Shown here piece by piece: positions 5,488 to 9,945 of a stretch of DNA of 9,945 nt (position 1 is the stretch's first letter; each line of letters starts with the position of its first letter). The stretch lies in assembly GCA_036154155.1 (NCBI GenBank), contig JAYZLP010000039.1:1-9945 (forward strand), written 5' to 3'. The translations under genes and the position numbers were made by a program. Source of the DNA: MGIIb-O5 sp036154155 (GTDB lineage: Archaea > Thermoplasmatota > Poseidoniia > Poseidoniales > Thalassarchaeaceae). The notes under the pieces were generated by a model. It was given only the letters and a program-made list of their open reading frames with translations, searched no databases and had not been told where the DNA came from.

Positions 5488-6657
5488 TCAGTAGTGATCG
5501 AAGGAAACCCTGCTGTCCGAGTGAGTCACTTTGTGCCCATCGTCCGTGATAATACCAACTATCTGCGTCCCCGGGAGCCTTTCTGCTATCCAAGAACTCA
5601 CATCCCTGCCAGCCGCACTTGAAACAGCAATCGCCATGCCCATGCCCATGTTGAATGTCCTATGCATCTCTCTCACTTCAACACCTCCAACCTCTGCAAT
5701 CCACTCAAACTCGGGCGGTACGGGAATCGGATTGCCGATGTGCCATCCAAGAGACCCGTGTAGACGTAGGAGGTTCGATAGGCCACCACCAGTGATGTGA
5801 GCGATGGCCCTTATGTCGCCAATCTCACAAGGCCCCTCGCCCTTCCTACACACATCAATCAGATCAATGACGGGGTCGACGTAAATCCTAGTCGGGTTCA
5901 GGAGAACTTCCCCGACGCTCACGTCCCCTTCCGCCCCGGGGAACCTCCTGACCTCTCTCCCCGGGTGCTCAACCTCGAATGGCGCCGGGGAATCAAGACT
6001 GAGACCGGACCTCTCTAACACGGCCCTTACTAACGTGTAACCATTAGAGTGAATCCCACTGCTCGGTAAACCGATAACGACGTCCCCTGCCTCTAATTTG
6101 GAACCAGTTATCTCCCCCCCTTCGGGAAACCACCCCAGGGCCGTTCCAGACATGTCCAGTTCCTTCACTATGCCCGGGAGGGTCGCAGTCTCGCCTCCTG
6201 CTAGCGTGACCCGCGCGATTGAGCAAGCCTCCGAAAGGGAAGAGCCAAGTGCAGCGTGAACAGCAGGATCTGTCTCAGGCACTGCGATGTAGTCTACGAA
6301 GGCGAGCGGCTCCGCACCCACGCATATCAAATCATTGACGTTCATTGCCACACAGTCAATCCCCACTCCCTCAAGACGGCCGATCTGATTGGCAATCTGA
6401 AGTTTTGAACCAACTCCATCAGTAGCCAAGGCCAGCCTGGAGTCTCCGAATTCGATTATTCCCCCGAAACCCCCCGGGAGAGCCACTGGAGCGCCCCTGA
6501 CCCCACTTTCCCTGCTCGAGGTCGAGAGAGCCCCAATCAGACTGGCTATTGCCTCAGACTCTGAATCTATGTCCACACCACTCGATGAGTAGTCCATTGG
6601 CCCCCCTTCCATGGTTAACCGGGTGCAGTAATGCTCATGATACTCTCGTTTACTCAT
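5488..6657 (-). CDS. purM: Phosphoribosylformylglycinamidine cyclo-ligase (AIR synthetase)
   Basis: PurM closes FGAM to aminoimidazole ribotide with ATP in purine synthesis. Positions are from ATG 6657 (389 residues): YSSSGVDID at 23-31, ATDGVGSKL (78-86), the MNVNDLICVGAEPLAFVDYIA block (105-125), GGETATLPG (154-162), GLPSSGIHSNGYTLVR (196-211), AIAHITGGGL (284-293) and RTFNMGMGM (333-341). These are the full set of PurM signatures in order, so the enzyme looks intact. The start is uncertain. A TATAAT box 31-36 bases before ATG 6657 would put transcription about 7 bases upstream of it, favouring this start. However, the family N-terminus begins near YSSSGVDID, so ATG 6612 or ATG 6597 (preceded by a purine-rich GGAAGGGGGG) would also make a full enzyme. 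It is probably cotranscribed with trm1. No other pur gene is visible. Confidence 0.95.
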   Translation of the reverse strand: MSKREYHEHYCTRLTMEGGPMDYSSSGVDIDSESEAIASLIGALSTSSRESGVRGAPVALPGGFGGIIEFGDSRLALATDGVGSKLQIANQIGRLEGVGIDCVAMNVNDLICVGAEPLAFVDYIAVPETDPAVHAALGSSLSEACSIARVTLAGGETATLPGIVKELDMSGTALGWFPEGGEITGSKLEAGDVVIGLPSSGIHSNGYTLVRAVLERSGLSLDSPAPFEVEHPGREVRRFPGAEGDVSVGEVLLNPTRIYVDPVIDLIDVCRKGEGPCEIGDIRAIAHITGGGLSNLLRLHGSLGWHIGNPIPVPPEFEWIAEVGGVEVREMHRTFNMGMGMAIAVSSAAGRDVSSWIAERLPGTQIVGIITDDGHKVTHSDSRVSFDHY

Positions 6658-6686
6658 AAATGGGCAAAAAACAACATGAAAACCAA

Positions 6687-6694
6687 GATTATAG
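6687..6694 (-). promoter_or_regulatory. TATA box for purM
   Basis: CTATAATC on the minus strand lies 30-37 bases before ATG 6657. With the usual 26-27 base TATA-to-start distance, transcription would begin near 6664, leaving a leader of about 7 bases. A second AT-rich candidate lies further upstream, around 6704-6714. Confidence 0.45.
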
Positions 6695-6740
6695 GCTAGT
6701 TTCGCAATAAATGGCGTTTTTTGTCAAATTTAAGCGAATC

Positions 6741-6748
6741 TCTATAAC
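6741..6748 (+). promoter_or_regulatory. TATA box for the lipoprotein gene
   Basis: TCTATAAC lies 43-50 bases before ATG 6791, predicting a transcript start near 6770 and a leader of about 20 bases. In that leader GTGAG sits 6 bases before the ATG and could pair partly with the 16S rRNA end, so this message would be leadered, unlike the PAC2-family gene. Confidence 0.4.
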
Positions 6749-6790
6749 GAACACGTCACGTCGTGCGGCGCACTGGAACGTGAGTTTCTA

Positions 6791-9700
6791 ATGAAGAACA
6801 ACAAGATGATTGCAATGATGCTTACCATGAGCATGCTGGCGGCAGCTTTCGCCGGATGCCTTGGTGGGGACGAGGAGGAGCCCGTAGAAGACTGGTCAAT
6901 TACCATGGCCAGCGACGTGAGCGCCGACTTCGTGGAGTCCGGATGGGACCCCATTATCCCCAACCTGAATGCCGGCGAGATGTGCGATGCCATAATCTCG
7001 GCGATGACGAAGACAGATGAGCGCGACCAGGTCGTCGACTTCACCAGGGCTTACTACACAAGTAGCCAGGGTGTTATCGGCGCATCCGGTGCAGCCGCTA
7101 TATCGGACGTCTCGGACCTGAACGCAGCAGGTACCACAATTGCCGTACAGTCCGGGACCACCTCGGACCTATACGCCAATGAGAACCTAGGTATGGCTAC
7201 GATCAGCGCCTTCGATGACTTCCCTTCAGTAATCGCCGCAATTAACAACGGTGACGCGCACTACGCCATGGGAGACGCCCCTGTTCTCTCCCTAGAGGGC
7301 GACCTGATGGTCACCTTCTCTGACGAGAACTTCGGACTCGCAACCCGCGAGACCTCCGGGGAGCTTCTGGACGCACTGAACGTCGCTATCGGCGCTATGG
7401 TTGCATCCGGAGAGTACGACGCCATCTACGGCGCCTGGTTCGACGGAGCAGTGACCCTAGCTGACGACAGCACCGCTGACACAGCGACCGCATACCCCTC
7501 GCCAAGCGAGGGCAGCGACCTGACAGCAGTTCTGGAGTCAGGCAGCCTCAGGCTGTGCACCGACCCGTTCTACCCTCCATTCGAGAGCTATGCTGACGAT
7601 GGATCCGTAGTTGGTTTCGACGCTGACATCGCCCACGCACTAGTGGACGAGATCGCGGCTCACTACATGGGAACCGAGAACCCAATGTTCGAGGCCCCTG
7701 TCGTGGAGGACCCAGCAGTGACCATCAAGCTAGGTTTCCTGAATGACGCATCTGGGCCTATATCCCAGTTCGCAGCCCCGTTCACCTACGCGTGGACAGC
7801 AGCAATGAATGACCTGAACGCAATGGGAGACGACTACGTCTTCGAGGTCATCGAGGCTGACTCGGGATGCGACGGTACAATGGCACAGTCGGCCGCACAG
7901 TCCCTAGTGGACGCAGGAGTTGCGGCAGTGGCAGGAGCAGCTTGCTCCGGTGCTTCGATGGGCGCTAACGCTATCCTATCGGCTGCAGGAATCCCGATGA
8001 TTTCCTACGCCAGCACATCGCCAGCTCTGAGCGACGCAACCGCACACCCGCACTTCTTCAGGATTGTGCCAAGCGACGCACTACAGGGCCAGGCAGCAGC
8101 TGACATGATCGCAGCAGGCGGCGTTTCAAACACCGCTATCGTGCACATGACCAACGCGTACGGAGCAGGTCTAGCAGACGCAGTCGCAGCCAACCTAGGC
8201 GCAGACAACGTCTGCCTGCAGTCCGGATACGAGGAGACAACCACCGACTTCGCAGCTGCCGTTCAGGCAGTTATGGACGCTGGTTGCGACTCCGTGTTCC
8301 TAGGATCGTACTCCTCCGATGGAGCCATGATCGTAGAGACCATGGCAGTCATGGGAGCAGCAATCCCAATCTTCAGCGCTGACGGAATGGCTGGAGAGGC
8401 CGCACTGAACGACTACACCAACCCTGCAGCAGCAAACGGAATCGAGGTCACACGACCCCGAGCAGCCGCAGCTGGTGGCTCAACCGCCTTCACTGACGCT
8501 TGCGCAGCAGACGACGTCTGCTCGACTGGCATCTACACTGCAGAGGCATACGACGCAGTAATGATGATCGGTCACGCTGCTATGCACGAGGACGGTGCTA
8601 ACATGGCCATGCACATCGGCATGGTCGGTGACGGCTACGCTGGAGAGAGTGGAACCCACTCCTTCCTGGACAACGGTGACGTTGGCGGGTCAGGCTACGA
8701 TGTCTGCACCTTCCACCACGTGCCAACCTACGGCGAGTACTTCAACTGCGACAGGATGTGGGACGCCACTGCTGGCGTCTCCGCAGTAGCATGGGCAGGA
8801 GCCACTGTAAAGATCGGCTTCCTGAACGATGCTACCGGCCCAATCGCAGTGTACGGACCAGGTTTCGTTGCAGCATCCCAGATCGCTATCGGCCTAGCCA
8901 ACACGATCGGATACAGCAACGGCGTGCAGTTCGAGATAGTCTACGCTGACTCTGGTTGCGACGGCACCATGGGCGGAACAGCCGCTCAGGCACTGGTCGA
9001 CGCCGGAGTTTGGGGCGCAGTCGGAGCAGCTTGCTCCGGTGCCTCGATGGGTGCTAACTCGGTTCTAGCCGCTGCAGGAATACCACAGGTTTCCTACGCG
9101 AGCACGAGCCCAGCACTGTCCGACGCATCAGCATACCCAGGATTCTTCCGAGTCGTCCCAAGTGACGCATTCCAGGGATCCGTGGTCGCTGACGTCATGA
9201 CCACAGACGGGCACGACAACGTCGCTGTCCTGCACATGACCAACGCGTACGGCGCTGGTCTGGCTGACGCATTCGTGGCAAACATGGGAGCTGACAACAT
9301 CTGCACCCAGATCGGCTACGCAGAGGACACAACAGACCACAGCGGCAACGTGCAGTCGATCATCGACGCAGGTTGCACATCGGTGATGATGGTATCATAC
9401 GCGTCTGACGGCGCTGCTATCATCGAGGAGATGGCTTCCCAGGGTTACTCTGGCGCTATCTACGGAGCTGATGGAATCGCAGAGGAGGGCCTAGCGGCTG
9501 ACATGTCCGACAAGTCACTTGTCGACGGCATCATCGCTACCAAGCCCGCAGCAGCAGGCGGCATGTCCCAGGTAGGATATGTCTTCGCAGCACTGTGCGC
9601 TCAGTCACCAGATTGTGCTGGCGGTATCTACACCGCTGAGGCTTTCGACGCTGTGACCATCGTTGCTTTCGCGGCATTCACCGCTCTAGCCACACCCGGA

Positions 9701-9898
9701 CTTGACGCCAACATGGCAGTCATGGCTACTGGCCAGGGATGGGATGGAGCCAGCGGGTCAATCAGCTTCCTGGACAACGGAGACGTGCCAGCAGCTGGTT
9801 TCTGCATTGGTGAGTTCTCTCACGATGCAAGCGATGACTCAGTCTCGTACGACTGTGCAAGAAACTGGGACCCAGTCAACGGTATCACTACCGCTTGA
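6791..9898 (+). CDS. Three-module solute-binding lipoprotein (permuted SBP family 3 + two type-I domains)
   Basis: The protein has 1035 residues. Residues 1-23 are a lipoprotein signal: Lys2 and Lys5, a hydrophobic core, and lipobox FAGC with Cys23 as lipid anchor. It should sit outside the membrane and capture solutes. Residues ~45-219 match the later part of a family-3 amino-acid-binding protein (WDPIIPNLNAGEMCDAIISA, TDERDQVVDFTRAYY with the ligand-type Arg78, IAVQSGTTSDLY, GDAPV, YDAIYGAWFDG). After a linker, residues ~251-292 match the N-terminal part of the same family (LRLCTDPFYPPFE, VGFDADIAHAL), so the order is swapped. Residues ~311-667 and ~672-1035 are two copies of a type-I (Leu/Ile/Val-like, Peripla_BP_6) domain. 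I count 17 Lys+Arg against about 130 Asp+Glu. It may feed an ABC importer or act as a sensor, but no permease, ATPase or kinase is in view. Confidence 0.9.
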   Translation: MKNNKMIAMMLTMSMLAAAFAGCLGGDEEEPVEDWSITMASDVSADFVESGWDPIIPNLNAGEMCDAIISAMTKTDERDQVVDFTRAYYTSSQGVIGASGAAAISDVSDLNAAGTTIAVQSGTTSDLYANENLGMATISAFDDFPSVIAAINNGDAHYAMGDAPVLSLEGDLMVTFSDENFGLATRETSGELLDALNVAIGAMVASGEYDAIYGAWFDGAVTLADDSTADTATAYPSPSEGSDLTAVLESGSLRLCTDPFYPPFESYADDGSVVGFDADIAHALVDEIAAHYMGTENPMFEAPVVEDPAVTIKLGFLNDASGPISQFAAPFTYAWTAAMNDLNAMGDDYVFEVIEADSGCDGTMAQSAAQSLVDAGVAAVAGAACSGASMGANAILSAAGIPMISYASTSPALSDATAHPHFFRIVPSDALQGQAAADMIAAGGVSNTAIVHMTNAYGAGLADAVAANLGADNVCLQSGYEETTTDFAAAVQAVMDAGCDSVFLGSYSSDGAMIVETMAVMGAAIPIFSADGMAGEAALNDYTNPAAANGIEVTRPRAAAAGGSTAFTDACAADDVCSTGIYTAEAYDAVMMIGHAAMHEDGANMAMHIGMVGDGYAGESGTHSFLDNGDVGGSGYDVCTFHHVPTYGEYFNCDRMWDATAGVSAVAWAGATVKIGFLNDATGPIAVYGPGFVAASQIAIGLANTIGYSNGVQFEIVYADSGCDGTMGGTAAQALVDAGVWGAVGAACSGASMGANSVLAAAGIPQVSYASTSPALSDASAYPGFFRVVPSDAFQGSVVADVMTTDGHDNVAVLHMTNAYGAGLADAFVANMGADNICTQIGYAEDTTDHSGNVQSIIDAGCTSVMMVSYASDGAAIIEEMASQGYSGAIYGADGIAEEGLAADMSDKSLVDGIIATKPAAAGGMSQVGYVFAALCAQSPDCAGGIYTAEAFDAVTIVAFAAFTALATPGLDANMAVMATGQGWDGASGSISFLDNGDVPAAGFCIGEFSHDASDDSVSYDCARNWDPVNGITTA
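7721..8791 (+). repeat. Direct coding repeat, copy 1 (type-I binding domain)
   Basis: This part encodes residues ~311-667, beginning TIKLGFLNDASGPI and ending CDRMWDATAGVSAVA. It aligns nearly throughout with copy 2 at 8804-9895. Many blocks are identical in protein (ADSGCDGTM, GAACSGASMGAN, SYASTSPALSDA, HMTNAYGAGLADA). Some are identical in DNA, for example 20 bases at 7934-7953 and 22 bases at 8142-8163, each matched 1089 bases downstream. Confidence 0.9.
8804..9895 (+). repeat. Direct coding repeat, copy 2 (type-I binding domain)
   Basis: This part encodes residues ~672-1035, beginning TVKIGFLNDATGPI and ending CARNWDPVNGITTA, so the gene ends where the repeat unit ends. All eight cysteines of copy 1 have counterparts (723, 748, 838, 862, 936, 942, 1005, 1022). 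The differences concentrate in the helix after the first strand and in the C-terminal part, which suggests the two copies may hold different ligands. Confidence 0.9.
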
Positions 9899-9914
9899 TT
9901 AGGGACGTAAAGCA

Positions 9915-9939
9915 GTGCGGCGGGCAACTCCCGCCGCAC
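9915..9939 (+). terminator. Perfect GC-rich hairpin after the lipoprotein gene
   Basis: GTGCGGCGGG (9915-9924), loop CAACT, and CCCGCCGCAC (9930-9939) form a perfect 10-bp stem 16 bases after the TGA. The bases that follow (GGCCCC) are not a T-tract, but the window ends at 9945. It may be a terminator or a 3'-end stabilising structure. It is the only hairpin of this strength I found in non-coding sequence here. Confidence 0.6.
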
Positions 9940-9945
9940 GGCCCC

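Larger units (their letters stand above)
6658..6790. promoter_or_regulatory. 133-bp divergent promoter region between purM and the lipoprotein gene
   Basis: This is the longest non-coding stretch of the window and is AT-rich in its left and middle parts. It holds a TATA-like box for each direction, plus another AT-rich element (AAATTTAAG at 6727-6735) usable on either strand. A short perfect dyad GTGCG-G-CGCAC lies at 6763-6773, near the predicted lipoprotein transcript start, and CACG/CGTG arms lie at 6752-6765. These could be operator sites, but they are short and may be chance. I see no ORF or structured RNA here. Confidence 0.5.

Noticed and set aside
6752..6773. Short dyads in the lipoprotein leader as operators
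   Set aside because: The arms are 4-5 bases, and without conservation they cannot be told from chance in GC-rich sequence; noted only in the promoter-region entry.
7934..7953. Hairpin GGAGCA/TGCTCC inside the lipoprotein gene
   Set aside because: It encodes the conserved AACSGA turn, occurs in both repeat copies, and needs no RNA role.
8005..9306. Two similar minus-strand ORFs (8005-8244 and 9094-9306)
   Set aside because: They resemble each other only because they lie antisense to the matching parts of the two type-I domain copies.

Overview
The window reads as a compact archaeal chromosome segment, most likely from a planktonic marine euryarchaeon of the Poseidoniia (Marine Group II/III) type. 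The archaeal assignment rests on a PAC2-family proteasome-assembly-chaperone homologue, a Trm1-type tRNA G26 dimethyltransferase, and TATA-like boxes about 26 bases upstream of two start codons (leaderless pattern), with Shine-Dalgarno-led starts elsewhere. The marine guess rests on the very acidic, Lys/Arg-poor lipoprotein and on my recollection of Poseidoniia binding proteins. It is inference, not a database result.

Layout. Bases 1-91 are the 3' end of an unidentified gene (+). A tRNA-Arg(GCG) with encoded CCA follows at 119-195, then a 4HBT/hotdog thioesterase at 256-675. A minus-strand pair (1598 down to 676) encodes an unrecognised protein with a possible winged-helix-like C-terminus and a pentapeptide-repeat protein. 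Next come a PAC2-family protein (+, 1721-2488), an NfuA-type Fe-S carrier (-, 2485-3111), the radical-SAM enzyme MoaA (+, 3130-4128), Trm1 (-, 4113-5441) and PurM (-, 5488-6657). After a 133-bp divergent promoter region lies one large lipoprotein gene (+, 6791-9898), followed by a perfect GC-rich hairpin at the window end.

The genes are mostly single housekeeping functions rather than a pathway: Fe-S delivery and molybdopterin synthesis sit divergently (MoaA itself carries two 4Fe-4S clusters), and tRNA modification follows purine synthesis on the same strand. Packing is extreme: all three convergent pairs abut or overlap at their stops (0-base gap, 4-base shared CTAG, 16-base overlap), and the nfuA/moaA divergent starts are 18 bases apart. 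No mobile element, CRISPR array or integration scar was seen.

The most unusual object is the 1035-residue lipoprotein. Its first module looks like a family-3 amino-acid-binding protein whose two parts are in swapped order (C-terminal part first, N-terminal part second), as in a circular permutation. Two tandem type-I (Leu/Ile/Val-type) binding domains follow, each with eight cysteines at matching places. No transporter permease or ATPase gene is visible in the window.
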